Below are positions 34,108 through 43,196 of a stretch of 43,828 bases of DNA, in pieces. Origin of the DNA: Pseudomonadota bacterium. Its GTDB lineage: Bacteria > Pseudomonadota > Alphaproteobacteria > Acetobacterales > Acetobacteraceae. Location of the stretch: positions 1 through 43,828 of the forward strand of contig JAKBBM010000014.1 of assembly GCA_021808545.1 (NCBI GenBank), in the 5' to 3' direction. The first letter of the stretch is position 1. Each line of letters starts with the position of its first letter. The translations under genes and the position numbers were made by a program. Under the pieces are notes generated by a model, which ran no database searches, had not been told where the DNA came from, and saw nothing but the letters and a program-made list of their open reading frames with translations.

Positions 34108-36828
34108 ATGAGCGATACCACAGATACGCCCGGCGCGGAGCCGTTGCTGCCGCGGGCGGGAGAGCCCGTCTCCATCGAGCAGGAGATGCGCAAATCCTAT
34201 CTGGATTATGCCATGTCCGTCATTGTCAGCCGGGCGCTGCCCGATGCGCGCGATGGGCTGAAGCCGGTGCATCGGCGCATTTTATATGCCATGTACGAGG
34301 CCAACAACACGCCCGATAAGCCCTACCGCAAATCCGCCCGCATGACCGGCGATGTGCTCGGTAAATACCATCCGCATGGCGATCAGGCGGTGTATCTGGC
34401 GGGTGTGCGCCTGGCGCAGGATTTCTCCATGCGTCTGCCGCTGATCGACGGGCAGGGGAATTTTGGCTCCATCGACGGTGATAACCCGGCCGCCTCGCGT
34501 TATACGGAAATGCGCCTGGCGCCGCCGGCCATGCTGCTGCTGGAGGATATAGACCGCGATACGGTCGATTTTCAGCCGAACTACGATGAAAGCGAGCGGG
34601 AGCCGCGCGTGCTGCCCGCCGCGTTCCCCAACCTGCTTATCAACGGGGCGGGCGGTATTGCGGTTGGCATGGCGACCAATATTCCCCCGCATAATCCTGG
34701 CGAGATTCTCGATGCCGTGCTGGCGATGATCGAGCGGCCGGACATTCCGCTTGACGAGCTGATGAAGATCGTTCCGGGGCCTGATTTCCCGACTTCGGGC
34801 ATTATTCTTGGCCGTTCCGGAATCCGCAACGCGTTCGAGACCGGGCGCGGCAGCATCACCTTGCGCGCGCGCGCCACGATCGAGCAGATCCGCAAGGACC
34901 GTGAAGCGATCATCGTGACGGAAATTCCGTACCAGGTGAATAAATCGACGTTGCTGGAGCGCATCGCCGAGCTGGTGCGCGCCAAGGAGATCGAGGGCAT
35001 CGCCGATCTGCGCGATGAAAGCGACCGCGAGGGCATGCGCATCGTCATCGAGCTGAAGCGCGACGCAACGGGTGAGGTGGTGCTGAACCAGCTCTACCGC
35101 ATGACCAGCCTGCAAAGCGGTTTCGGCGTCAACATGCTCGCTCTCGACAAGGGGCGCCCGCGCCAGATGGGGCTGCGCGAATTGCTGGGCCTGTTCATCG
35201 AGTTCCGCGAGGAAGTGATCCTGCGCCGGGCCCGGTTCGACCTGAACAAGGCACGCGACCGCGCGCATCTGTTGATCGGCCTTGGCATCGCGGTCGCGAA
35301 TATCGACGAGGTGATCCGCATCATCCGCGGCAGCCCGGATTCCAACACCGCGCGCGCGGCGCTGATGCAGCGCGACTGGCCGGCCGAGAATGTGCTGCCG
35401 CTGCTGGCGCTGGTGGACGATGCCGGCAACACGGTTTCCGAATCCGAAACGATCAAATTAACCGAGGCGCAGGCGCGCGGCATTCTGGAACTGCGCCTGG
35501 CGCGCCTCACCGGGCTGGAGCGTGAGAAGATCCAGGCCGAGCTTGCCGAAGTTTCCGAAAAGATCCGCGAATTGCTCGATATTATAGGCTCGCGCATCCG
35601 CCGGCTGGAGGTGATGCGCGATGAGCTCCTCGCCGCGCGCGCCAAGATCGCCAGCCCGCGCAAATCCTCGATCGAGGATGTGGAGGCGGATCTCGACGAT
35701 GAAAGCCTGATCGAGCCGGGGCAGATGGTGATCACCCTGACACGGGATGGCTTTATCAAACGCACGCCGTTGGAGATGTTCCGCGCGCAAAATCGCGGCG
35801 GGCGCGGGCGCTCGGCCGCATCCACGCGCGGGGATGATATCGTCACGCGCAGTTTTAATGCGCACACGCATCAATTTGTCCTGTTCTTCTCGTCCGGCGG
35901 CAAGGTGTTCCGCGAGAAAGTCTGGCGCCTGCCCGAAGCGACGACGACAGCCAAGGGCCGGGCGCTGATCAACCTGCTGCCCGAGCTTGGAGCGGACCAG
36001 ATCACCGCCGTGCTGCCGCTGCCGCAGGATGAGAGCTTGTGGGAAAACCTGCATCTCGTCTTTGCCACGGGCAGCGGCAATGTGCGCCGCAACCGGCTGG
36101 CGGATTTCCGCAATGTCCGCGCCTCGGGGTTGATCGCCATGAAGCTGGATGAGGGCGACCGGCTGATTGGTGTCGCCACCTGCCGCGACGGCGACGATGT
36201 GTTCCTCGCCACCCGGCTTGGCCGCTGCATCCGCTTTCAGATCACCGATGAAACCTTGCGCGTGTTCTCGGGCCGCGATTCAACAGGCGTGCGCGGCATT
36301 CGCCTGGCCGACGGGGATGTGGTGATGAGCCTTTCGGTGCTGCGCCACGTGGATGCGAGCCCGGATGAGCGCGCGGCCTATTTGAAGCAGCGCAGGACGG
36401 CGGATGACGAACAGCCCGTGGCCGAGGGCGAGGAGCCGGTGGCCGATGTCGCGCTGTCGGACGCGCGCATCGCCGAACTCGCGGGGGCGGAGGAATTGCT
36501 TCTCACGGTCACCGATTCCGGTTTTGGCAAGCGTTCCTCGGCCTATGAATACCGCACGACCGGGCGCGGCGGGCAGGGGATTGCCAATATCACCCTGTCA
36601 TCCAAGCGCAACGGCACCGCCGTTGCGGCAAGCTTTGCCGTGCGCCCGGGCGATGACATTATGCTGGTCACAGATGGCGGCCGGCTGATCCGCGTGCCGG
36701 TTGACCAAGTGCGCGTGACCGGCCGCGCGGCCATGGGGGTTACGCTGTTCCGCCTGGATGATGATGAGCGCGTGACCAGTGTGTTCCCGGTTCTGGAAGA
36801 GGAAGAGCAGGAGGCTGAAAATGGCTGA
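34108..36828 (+). CDS. gyrA: DNA gyrase subunit A
   Basis: Breakage-reunion subunit of DNA gyrase, 906 residues. The winged-helix and tower domains open with [28 protein letters not shown], and the active-site Tyr is in [10 protein letters not shown]. The C-terminal beta-pinwheel domain includes the GyrA box QNRGGRG, needed for negative supercoiling. In the quinolone region [21 protein letters not shown] the residues matching E. coli Ser83 and Asp87 are Gln93 and Leu97, an unusual pair. Acidic and Pro-poor tail at the C-terminus is typical. The last 8 bases overlap coaD. Promoter at 33982. Confidence 0.98.
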   Translation: MSDTTDTPGAEPLLPRAGEPVSIEQEMRKSYLDYAMSVIVSRALPDARDGLKPVHRRILYAMYEANNTPDKPYRKSARMTGDVLGKYHPHGDQAVYLAGVRLAQDFSMRLPLIDGQGNFGSIDGDNPAASRYTEMRLAPPAMLLLEDIDRDTVDFQPNYDESEREPRVLPAAFPNLLINGAGGIAVGMATNIPPHNPGEILDAVLAMIERPDIPLDELMKIVPGPDFPTSGIILGRSGIRNAFETGRGSITLRARATIEQIRKDREAIIVTEIPYQVNKSTLLERIAELVRAKEIEGIADLRDESDREGMRIVIELKRDATGEVVLNQLYRMTSLQSGFGVNMLALDKGRPRQMGLRELLGLFIEFREEVILRRARFDLNKARDRAHLLIGLGIAVANIDEVIRIIRGSPDSNTARAALMQRDWPAENVLPLLALVDDAGNTVSESETIKLTEAQARGILELRLARLTGLEREKIQAELAEVSEKIRELLDIIGSRIRRLEVMRDELLAARAKIASPRKSSIEDVEADLDDESLIEPGQMVITLTRDGFIKRTPLEMFRAQNRGGRGRSAASTRGDDIVTRSFNAHTHQFVLFFSSGGKVFREKVWRLPEATTTAKGRALINLLPELGADQITAVLPLPQDESLWENLHLVFATGSGNVRRNRLADFRNVRASGLIAMKLDEGDRLIGVATCRDGDDVFLATRLGRCIRFQITDETLRVFSGRDSTGVRGIRLADGDVVMSLSVLRHVDASPDERAAYLKQRRTADDEQPVAEGEEPVADVALSDARIAELAGAEELLLTVTDSGFGKRSSAYEYRTTGRGGQGIANITLSSKRNGTAVAASFAVRPGDDIMLVTDGGRLIRVPVDQVRVTGRAAMGVTLFRLDDDERVTSVFPVLEEEEQEAENG

Positions 36829-37321
36829 GCTGATCGCCCTGTATCCCGGTACGTTCGATCCGATCACCAACGGCCATATCGACATCATCACCCGTGCGGC
36901 CAAGCTGGTTGATCGTTTGGTTGTCGGCGTTGCCGTGAATATTGGCAAAGGGCCGCTCTTTTCACTCGAGGAGCGGGTGGCGCTGGTTGAGGCCGAAATT
37001 CGTCCCATTGCCGACAAGGCCGGAATTTCGCTGGATGTGAGGCCTTTTTCCTCTCTGCTCATCAGCTTCGCGCGTGAGGTCGGCGCAAAAATGATCGTGC
37101 GGGGCCTGCGTGCCGTCTCTGACTTCGATTACGAATTCCAGATGACGGGCATGAATTACCGGCTTGATCCAGAGATTGAGACCGTTTTCCTGATGGCCAG
37201 TGAGCACCATCAGTTTATCTCCTCGCGTTTCGTCAAGGATATCGCCTCGTTCGGAGGGGATATATCAAGCTTCGTGCCGAAACTGACCTGCGAGAAGACC
37301 ATGGCGAAATTCGAGAGGTAA
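36821..37321 (+). CDS. coaD: Phosphopantetheine adenylyltransferase
   Basis: Penultimate enzyme of coenzyme A synthesis, 166 residues. Begins [23 protein letters not shown], containing the nucleotidyl-transfer TNGH motif, and ends with [15 protein letters not shown], the ISSxxVK ATP-binding signature. The ATG at 36821 overlaps the gyrA stop by 8 bases; gyrA-coaD-ppi is a common alphaproteobacterial order. The next gene starts after 3 bases. Confidence 0.97.
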   Translation: MAELIALYPGTFDPITNGHIDIITRAAKLVDRLVVGVAVNIGKGPLFSLEERVALVEAEIRPIADKAGISLDVRPFSSLLISFAREVGAKMIVRGLRAVSDFDYEFQMTGMNYRLDPEIETVFLMASEHHQFISSRFVKDIASFGGDISSFVPKLTCEKTMAKFER

Positions 37322-37324
37322 CGC

Positions 37325-37876
37325 ATGATCAAACGCCGTTCTCTGTTGACCGCCGCTGCCGTAACCCCAATCATGACGGGATTTTCCATGAGCGAGACGC
37401 AAGCCGACACCTCTGTTTCTAACACGTTGAAGATGACGCTGAAATATGGCGACGTCACCATCGTGCTGCGCCCCGATCTGGCCCCGCTGGCGGCCGAGCG
37501 GCTGCGCACGCTGACCTCTGAGGGGTTTTATGATGGCTGCAAATTCTTCCGCGTGATCGCCGGCTTCATGGCGCAAACGGGGGATCCCACCAACACCGGT
37601 ACGGGCGGCTCCTCGCTGCCCAACCTGCCGGCCGAGTTCACCAATCAGGCCAGCTTCCTGACCGGCACGCTGGGCATGGCCCGCACGCAGGATCCCAATT
37701 CCGCCAACTCGCAATTTTTCATCTGCTTTGACCCTGCCCCCTGGCTTGATGGCCAGTACACCATTGTCGGGCAGGTTACCGCCGGCATGGACGCGGTGCA
37801 GCAGATCAAGAAGGGCTCGGGCTCCAACGGTCAGGTGCAGGACCCGGATTCGATCCTGAAGATGGTAGTGGCGTAA
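37325..37876 (+). CDS. Cyclophilin-type peptidyl-prolyl isomerase
   Basis: Isomerase of 183 residues. The cyclophilin domain (about 35-182) shows FFRVIAGFMAQTGD, the active-site Arg in that run, and NSANSQFFICFD. The N-terminus MIKRRSLLTAAAVTPIMTGFSMSETQA looks like an export signal, with a KRRS start resembling a weak twin-arginine signal, so the protein is probably periplasmic. An alternative start at the internal Met (37389) would give a cytoplasmic form. AGAGG ribosome site before 37325. Confidence 0.93.
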   Translation: MIKRRSLLTAAAVTPIMTGFSMSETQADTSVSNTLKMTLKYGDVTIVLRPDLAPLAAERLRTLTSEGFYDGCKFFRVIAGFMAQTGDPTNTGTGGSSLPNLPAEFTNQASFLTGTLGMARTQDPNSANSQFFICFDPAPWLDGQYTIVGQVTAGMDAVQQIKKGSGSNGQVQDPDSILKMVVA

Positions 37877-37949
37877 GCCGAATCACTTGACGTGAGGGGG
37901 TAAAAATGGTTCTTGCCCCCATCCCCAAGGGCCGCGAGATCTTGGGTTT

Positions 37950-37977
37950 GTTTGCGGCGGTTAAAGCCGCCGCAAAC
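37950..37977 (+). terminator. Perfect 11-bp hairpin after the cyclophilin gene
   Basis: GTTTGCGGCGG (37950-37960) pairs exactly with CCGCCGCAAAC (37967-37977) around TTAAAG. There is no T run afterwards, but the position between a finished operon and a tRNA gene suggests a terminator. Confidence 0.55.
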
Positions 37978-37998
37978 ATAAAATCATAGTCTAGAGGC

Positions 37999-38073
37999 GA
38001 GCCTGTAGCTCAGTGGTAGAGCATCCGACTTTTAATCGGACGGCCGTGGGTTCGACCCCCACCGGGCTCACCA
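37999..38073 (+). tRNA. tRNA-Lys (anticodon TTT)
   Basis: Acceptor GAGCCTG/CGGGCTC, D-loop with GTGGTA, anticodon stem TCCGA/TCGGA around CTTTTAA (anticodon TTT), T-arm GGGTTCGACCCCC and encoded CCA. Confidence 0.97.
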
Positions 38074-38149
38074 AATTTTGCACACTCATTTCCATAGTTT
38101 GCGCGGAATAAGCGTACCGGTATCTGTGGCTTTCTGCTAACGCCAAGCC

Positions 38150-38818
38150 ATGCAACGCGGTAAAATCGGCATTGTAACGGGATTGACCGCGGAGGCGCGG
38201 TGGCTGCGCTCTGCCGGCTTTATGGTGCAGGTGGGGGGCGGATTGCCCGAAGGGGCCGCGCGCGCGGCCGAGGCGCTTGTGCGGGATGGCGCGCACGCGC
38301 TGATCAGCTTTGGCTTGGCGGGCGGGTTAAAGCCAGGGGTGGCGCCAGGCAGCGTGCTGGTGCCCTTGGCCGTGATTGAAAAACATCAAACCTTCCCCTG
38401 TTCCTACGAGTTGATGGAGTTTTTGGGCGGCACCACGGGCGAAACGATTCTGGCCGGGCACAAAATTGCCGCCACGGCACATGAGAAGGCGCTGCTGTAC
38501 CGGCGCAGCCATCCCGTGGCGATCGATCTCGAGTCGGGGGCCGTGGCCCGCGTGGCGCGGGCGCACAAGAAAGCATTTGCGGTGCTGCGGGCAATTGCCG
38601 ACCCGGCGGAGCGCGACCTGCCGCCGGCCGCCATGATCGCGCTGAAGGAGGATGGGCGGATGGATCTGCCAAAAATCCTGTTTTCGGTACTCGGCCGGCC
38701 GCGCCAGATCGGCGCTCTCATCGCGCTGGGACGCGATGCCAAGGCGGCGCGCGGTGCCCTAACGTCGCGTTTGTCTAAATTGCCGCCAAATTCGCCGGCC
38801 TTTGTGGCGTGCGGCTAA
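38150..38818 (+). CDS. hpnG: Hopanoid-associated phosphorylase HpnG-like
   Basis: Nucleoside-phosphorylase-family protein of 222 residues. Features matching HpnG (adenosylhopane nucleosidase, which releases adenine during bacteriohopanetetrol synthesis) are an ALISFGLAGGLKPGVAPGSVLVP run, the AIDLESGAVARVA motif with the catalytic-type acidic residue and a C-terminal GRPRQIGALIALGRDAKAARGAL tail. The start has no strong ribosome site. It stands alone between tRNA-Lys and tRNA-Asn rather than inside an hpn cluster. A general 5'-methylthioadenosine nucleosidase is the alternative. Confidence 0.72.
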   Translation: MQRGKIGIVTGLTAEARWLRSAGFMVQVGGGLPEGAARAAEALVRDGAHALISFGLAGGLKPGVAPGSVLVPLAVIEKHQTFPCSYELMEFLGGTTGETILAGHKIAATAHEKALLYRRSHPVAIDLESGAVARVARAHKKAFAVLRAIADPAERDLPPAAMIALKEDGRMDLPKILFSVLGRPRQIGALIALGRDAKAARGALTSRLSKLPPNSPAFVACG

Positions 38819-38902
38819 GGTGCCGTGGCCGCTAATGTCCGCGCATGCGCGCAAGGCGTTTTAATTCTGTTTTTTGTCAGTGAGATAGCCGGTGGGAGAG
38901 GG

Positions 38903-38978
38903 TGGCTCCCGAAGTAGGACTCGAACCTACGACCGAGCGATTAACAGTCGCTTGCTCTACCAACTGAGCTATTCGGGA
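38903..38978 (-). tRNA. tRNA-Asn (anticodon GTT)
   Basis: On the minus strand: acceptor TCCCGAA/TTCGGGA, anticodon stem AGCGA/TCGCT around CTGTTAA (anticodon GTT), T-arm AGGTTCGAGTCCT, discriminator G and encoded CCA. Confidence 0.97.
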
Positions 38979-39073
38979 CCGGCCCCGGCGCTATAGCCAA
39001 AGCTGAGCGACAGTGCAAGCGGGGGATGGTTGATTTTATATCGCCGCTCTCGTACAGACAGTCGCAGACGTGC

Positions 39074-39160
39074 GCGGGCGTGGTGGAACTGGTAGACGCG
39101 CCGGACTCAAAATCCGGTTCTGGTGACAGAGTGTCGGTTCGATTCCGACCGCCCGCACCA
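39074..39160 (+). tRNA. tRNA-Leu (anticodon CAA)
   Basis: Class II tRNA: acceptor GCGGGCG/CGCCCGC, anticodon stem CCGGA/TCCGG around CTCAAAA (anticodon CAA), a long variable arm, T-arm CGGTTCGATTCCG and encoded CCA. It borders the tad pilus locus. Confidence 0.97.
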
Positions 39161-39278
39161 CGTTTGCTCTGGCCGCCGCAATGCTTTTTGCGTTTGCACT
39201 TTTCTGTGAGTGGACTTTTCCTGGGCTTGTAGCCAGGATACAGACTTAATTAATGTTTTCCAATTAGGAAAAACGATC

Positions 39279-39491
39279 ATGCAAAGGTCGTTTATGAAGA
39301 TGGTTGAGATGCGGTGGGCGTTTGCCGCCTTCGGGGCGGCTTTGCTGAGGTTGCGGCGTGACCGCCGAGGAGTCACCGTGATTGAATATGGGATCATTGC
39401 CATTATCATCACGCTCGCCATTTTTGGCGGTCTGAGCCGAATCGGATCGGAACTGACCGTCCCCTTTAATCAGGTCAGTTCAGAATTATAG
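39279..39491 (+). CDS. Flp-type prepilin 1
   Basis: Type IVb pilin precursor of 70 residues. The processing site is RRG|VTVIEYGIIA: Gly before the cut, Glu at +5 and Tyr at +6, as in Flp pilins, followed by a hydrophobic assembly helix (IIAIIITLAIFGGLSRIG). The leader is long for this family, about 31 residues, and contains its own hydrophobic stretch (FAAFGAALL). The ATG at 39279 has an AGGAA site; the open frame to 39210 crosses towards the tRNA-Leu and is not needed. Expected substrate of CpaA. Confidence 0.8.
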   Translation: MQRSFMKMVEMRWAFAAFGAALLRLRRDRRGVTVIEYGIIAIIITLAIFGGLSRIGSELTVPFNQVSSEL

Positions 39492-40010
39492 GTCATCGCG
39501 GAAGGGGCTATGGCGGCATGCGCTGGGAACAAGGTCTGATTGTAAGAAGCGAAGGCCGTTTTTGGTTTGATGTGGCGGCGAGCGGGACGCGGCATTAAAT
39601 TTTCGTAAATTTTTCTTCGCGCTCGCTTGGGTTGTTTTGTCTAAAATTAAGACGCTGTTATATTGAATAATAAAAAATTATAGTCTTTTCGTAAAAAAGA
39701 ATAAAAAAATCTAAAATGAATATAATTTTATAAAAAAATCATCAAAAAACAACACTAACGCGACGTAAAGTCATTAATTTAACCTAATGCGATGCGGTGC
39801 TGAAGAAGACAGGGGAGGGGATCACAGATTTTTGTTGGCCGCGCCATTTTCGTAGTTTGACAAAATCTCTTAGTTTCCGTGTATTAGCGCTAACCCTTTG
39901 CGGGTTGACATGGCGAAGGCAAATACAGGGTCCTGTTTTTCTGGTCATGTCCTCTGCTTCACGTCGTCCGCCTCGCGGCGGTTGAAATAAAATTTGAAAA
40001 GGATGTCCCG
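39492..40010. other. AT-rich intergenic region between the two pilin genes
   Basis: 519 bases without a convincing gene. About 39595-39790 is strikingly AT-rich (long A and T runs, almost no GC), unlike anything else in the window. A 62-codon frame at 39797-39985 shows no sensible protein features. A good promoter stands at 39857-39885 for the second pilin, and a second TTGACA lies at 39904-39909. The AT tract may bind a xenogeneic silencer or bend the DNA at the pilin promoter; I see no clear operator. Confidence 0.7.
39857..39885 (+). promoter_or_regulatory. Probable promoter of pilin 2
   Basis: A perfect TTGACA (39857-39862), a 17-base spacer and TGTATT (39880-39885), just after the AT-rich tract and about 125 bases before the pilin 2 ATG. 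Confidence 0.5.
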
Positions 40011-40187
40011 ATGCTCGTGAATTATGTGCGTACCGTTCTTGCCAGCCTGAACGTCGACAAGCGTGCTGTCACCGCGATTGAATACGCGCTGATCGCCGCG
40101 CTGATCGCCGTCGTTATTATTGGCGCTGTGACCCAGTTGGGCAGTGGTGTTAAGAGCACGTTCTACAACGTGGCTTCCGAACTGTAA
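40011..40187 (+). CDS. Flp-type prepilin 2
   Basis: Small pilin precursor of 58 residues, easily missed because of its length. MLVNYVRTVLASLNVDKRA is the leader, followed by VTAIEYALIAALIAVVIIGAV. With Glu at +5 and Tyr at +6 the residue before the cleavage site is Ala, not the usual Gly. The hydrophobic helix and the tail (TFYNVASEL) are typical of Flp major pilins. An AAGGA ribosome site precedes the ATG and a strong terminator follows 42 bases after the stop, so the gene is its own transcription unit, as expected for an abundant pilin. Confidence 0.9.
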   Translation: MLVNYVRTVLASLNVDKRAVTAIEYALIAALIAVVIIGAVTQLGSGVKSTFYNVASEL

Positions 40188-40229
40188 GGTTCGCATTCGT
40201 CTGGGTGGCCGGACGGATAATTATAAAGT

Positions 40230-40264
40230 GGCTGGCGGGGCAATCCTGCCAGCCGTTTTTTTTT
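40230..40264 (+). terminator. Strong rho-independent terminator after pilin 2
   Basis: GGCTGGC (40230-40236) pairs with GCCAGCC (40248-40254), extended by three inner pairs, followed by nine T (40256-40264). It would let pilin mRNA greatly outnumber the downstream assembly genes. Confidence 0.92.
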
Positions 40265-40431
40265 GTGTTATCGCGCCGGAAAATTTTCATGAAAGATGAC
40301 AAGACTTTAACGCTTATGTAGTTTATGATCTTGATAATACTAACATTGGGATGGCTCAAAAACGGTGCGAGAATTAAACCGGCGAGGCGAGGAGCTTGGA
40401 TCATGAGACGGCTGTTGTGGCGGAGAGCGCG

Positions 40432-40938
40432 ATGAGCGCGGGGCTGGCCGTTTTCGCGATCGTCCTGCTTGTTTATGCCGCGTTGCACGATCTCGCCGTT
40501 CGCACCATTCCCAACTGGTTGCCGCTGCTTTTGCTGGTTGTTGGCGTCTGCGCCCGTCTGCTGGATCATTCCTTGATGGCGGGTATGCTGGCCGCCGCCG
40601 TGGTCTTTGTGCTGCTCTTTGGCCTTTGGTTGGGCGGGGGGATGGGCGGCGGCGATGTAAAGCTTTGGGCGGCCAGCGTGTTGCTGGTGCCGCCTGTCTG
40701 GCGGTCGGAATTATTCTTTTTTTTGCATGTGGTCATGTTTGGCGGCATGCTGGCGATATTGTATCTGCTGCTGTCCTTTTTCGTCAGACGGCCGCGCGCC
40801 TCACGCGGGGGGGGGTATCTGCGCCGCTTTTGGCGTGTTGAGCTCTGGCGGATCGGCCGGCGGCGCGCCCTTCCTTATGCTTGCGCCATCGCGGCGGGGA
40901 CCATTGCCGCCCTCCTGCCCAACGCTTTTCAGACCTAG
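40432..40938 (+). CDS. cpaA: Prepilin peptidase CpaA (TadV)
   Basis: Membrane aspartyl protease of 168 residues (A24 family) that cuts the leader of Flp prepilins. The first catalytic Asp is in AALHDLAVRTIPNW (about 20-33), the second in the GGGDVKLW motif (about 77-84); five or six hydrophobic segments follow the pattern of the small TadV enzymes without a methylase domain. The ATG at 40432 has a GGAG site; the frame is open from a TTG at 40396. It is the first gene after the pilin 2 terminator. Confidence 0.92.
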   Translation: MSAGLAVFAIVLLVYAALHDLAVRTIPNWLPLLLLVVGVCARLLDHSLMAGMLAAAVVFVLLFGLWLGGGMGGGDVKLWAASVLLVPPVWRSELFFFLHVVMFGGMLAILYLLLSFFVRRPRASRGGGYLRRFWRVELWRIGRRRALPYACAIAAGTIAALLPNAFQT

Positions 40939-40945
40939 GTAGATC

Positions 40946-41797
40946 ATGGTTTTCCGTCTCGGTATTTTTGGTGTTTTGGTCGCCGCGCTGGTGGCGGTTC
41001 TGGTTTTTGCCTACTCCCTGGTCGGCCATCCCAAACCGCCGCCGGTGGCCGCCGCGCCGCCGCCGCCGCCTTCGGAGCAGATTCTGGTGGCCGCCAAGCC
41101 CTTGCAGGCCGGGGTGTTGCTGCAACCGGTTGACATTAACACCATCCATGTCCTGGTCAGCGCGGCTCCGGCGGGCGCCATTGTCGATAGCCCGGCCAAT
41201 CGCGCCTCCTTGATGGGCGCGCTTGTGCGCACGCAGATCGCGGCGGGTATGCCGCTGCGTGACGATTGGCTGATTCATCCCGGCGATCATGGATTTCTGG
41301 CGGCGGTTCTTGCCCCGGGCATGCGCGCGGTCACCGTCGCGGTCAGTGCCGTGACAAGCTCCAACGGGCTGATCTGGCCGGGCGATACTGTGGACGTGCT
41401 GCTGACCCAGACTATTGCCGGCGCGCCCTATGCGCGCAGCATCGCCGCCGAGACCGTGCTGAGCGATGTCCGCGTTATCGCCACGGGGGCGGAATTAGCC
41501 AAAAACCCCGCGGCTGGGCCAAGCGGCGGTGGGGCGACCTCAACAGTCACGCTCGAAGTGACGCCCGAGCAGGCGGCGCGCTGCATTGTCGCCAGCCATC
41601 TTGGCACGCTCACCCTGATCGTGCATTCGGCGCAAGGTGCTGCCACCAAGACCAAGGGCAAGGCGCCCCCGGCGCCGCTAAAGCCGGTCTGGGCGGGCGA
41701 TGTGTCGCCGGCTTATGCCAATGCAAAGCCCGCATCGCCACAAGTTTCCACGGTCAATGTCATTTCTTCGGGCGGTTCAGGGGAGTTCAAATTCTGA
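40946..41797 (+). CDS. cpaB: Flp pilus assembly protein CpaB (RcpC)
   Basis: Periplasmic pilus-assembly protein, 283 residues. A membrane anchor at about 1-27 (MVFRLGIFGVLVAALVAVLVF) is followed by a Pro/Ala-rich linker, a SAF-type domain (about 45-110, ILVAAKPLQAGVLLQPVDIN) and a C-terminal RcpC domain with GMRAVTVAVSAV and GDTVDVLLTQ. It starts 7 bases after cpaA and its stop shares one base with the cpaC start (TGATG). Confidence 0.92.
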   Translation: MVFRLGIFGVLVAALVAVLVFAYSLVGHPKPPPVAAAPPPPPSEQILVAAKPLQAGVLLQPVDINTIHVLVSAAPAGAIVDSPANRASLMGALVRTQIAAGMPLRDDWLIHPGDHGFLAAVLAPGMRAVTVAVSAVTSSNGLIWPGDTVDVLLTQTIAGAPYARSIAAETVLSDVRVIATGAELAKNPAAGPSGGGATSTVTLEVTPEQAARCIVASHLGTLTLIVHSAQGAATKTKGKAPPAPLKPVWAGDVSPAYANAKPASPQVSTVNVISSGGSGEFKF

Positions 41798-43182
41798 TGC
41801 GTGCTTCGTTCCCGACCATTCTCCTCGCCCTGGGCCTGGGTCTGGCGCCCATGGTGCCGGCCGTTGCCGCTGGAACGGCCACATCCGTGGCGCGGCCTTA
41901 TTATGGGTATATTTCGGTGGCCAAGGGGCGCGGCAAGCTGATTAAATTGCCGCATCCTGTCGCCAATCTCTTTGTCGCAGATGAGGGGGTGGCCACCGCC
42001 CGCCCGGCAAGCCCCGACACGATGTTCATTTTTGGCAAGGCGCCAGGTGAAACCGACATTGTCGCGACTGATGCGGATGGCCACCGCATTGCGCAATACA
42101 CCATTATCGTGCAGCCCTCTGGCTATGCCGCGAATCAGGTTGAGCAGCAGGCGCCGCAACTGGTGCCTGGCAGCCATGTTACCGCCATGCCGGAGGCAAA
42201 CGGCACAATCCTGCGCGGTACGGTGAACACGCCCGAAGATGCAAACAGAATCGTCAACCAAGCCCAGCTGCTCGGGAAGGGCACGGTGATCAATGATCTC
42301 ACCGTGACGCAGCCCATTCAGGTGGAGTTGAAGGTGCGTATCGCGCAGATGTCGCGTACGGTTACCCGCTCGCTGGGTATTAATTGGAGTTCGGTTGGCA
42401 CAAGCGGCATCAGTATCGGTAAGTTTCTGCTCTCAGGCACAACGTCATCCGCCGCCTCGGTGATTTCTGGCGCAACGCCGGGAACGGTCGGCGTTACCTT
42501 TCCCGGCGGGACGTTCCAAGGCGTGATCGACGCGCTGGCCCAGGACAATCTCGCGCATATTCTGGCGGAGCCAACCTTAACCACCCTATCTGGCACGCAA
42601 GCCAGCTTTCAGGTGGGCGGGCAATTTCCCGTTCCGGTGGCGTCGGGCAATAATGCCGTGTCGGTGTCCTTTAAGGATTATGGTCTGCAACTGACCTTTA
42701 CGCCCACCGTGTTCTCCGACGGACGGATTGAGCTGAAGGTTGCGCCGGAAATCAGCCAGAAAGACACATCCAACAGCGCTACCATCTCGGCGAGCGGTTC
42801 AAGCGAATCGATCACTGTGCCGTCAGTGACAACCACCAGCGCCACATCAACCGTCATTCTGGGGTCTGGTCAGGGCATGGCCATTGCTGGCCTGCTCGAG
42901 GATAATACCGACCAAGTTGATAACGGCGTGCCGGGATTGAGCGAAGTGCCGCTGCTTGGCGCGCTATTCCGTGGCGATGGCTTCCAGCGGGTACAGCAGG
43001 AGCTGGTCATCACGGTAACGCCCTATATCGTCAACCCGGTTAATCATCCCGGGGCGTTGGCTTCGCCCGACGATGGCTGGACGCCGCCAAATGATTTGCA
43101 GCGAATCCTGCTTATGCGCGACAACGGCACCAACGCCCCTCAAGCCAGTATCCCCGGCGATGCCGGATTCATCGTGAAATGA
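41797..43182 (+). CDS. cpaC: Tad outer-membrane secretin CpaC (RcpA)
   Basis: Outer-membrane secretin for the Flp pilus, 461 residues. A signal peptide (MRASFPTILLALGLGLAPMVPAVAA) is followed by the secretin N-domain (about 45-110, LPHPVANLFVADEGVATARP), a BON-like region and the secretin beta domain from about 170 (VELKVRIAQMSRTVTRSLGINW ... VPLLGALFRGDGFQRVQQELVITVTPYIV). The longer open frame upstream to 41266 is in a different frame from cpaB and is spurious. Confidence 0.95.
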   Translation: MRASFPTILLALGLGLAPMVPAVAAGTATSVARPYYGYISVAKGRGKLIKLPHPVANLFVADEGVATARPASPDTMFIFGKAPGETDIVATDADGHRIAQYTIIVQPSGYAANQVEQQAPQLVPGSHVTAMPEANGTILRGTVNTPEDANRIVNQAQLLGKGTVINDLTVTQPIQVELKVRIAQMSRTVTRSLGINWSSVGTSGISIGKFLLSGTTSSAASVISGATPGTVGVTFPGGTFQGVIDALAQDNLAHILAEPTLTTLSGTQASFQVGGQFPVPVASGNNAVSVSFKDYGLQLTFTPTVFSDGRIELKVAPEISQKDTSNSATISASGSSESITVPSVTTTSATSTVILGSGQGMAIAGLLEDNTDQVDNGVPGLSEVPLLGALFRGDGFQRVQQELVITVTPYIVNPVNHPGALASPDDGWTPPNDLQRILLMRDNGTNAPQASIPGDAGFIVK

Positions 43183-43196
43183 AAGGGCAGCAAGTC

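Noticed and set aside
39797-39985. 62-codon frame between the pilin genes
   Set aside because: No ribosome site, no domain, and it spans a promoter-like region.
41266-41796. Upstream extension of the cpaC frame
   Set aside because: It overlaps cpaB in another frame; the signal peptide and TGATG overlap place the start at 41797.
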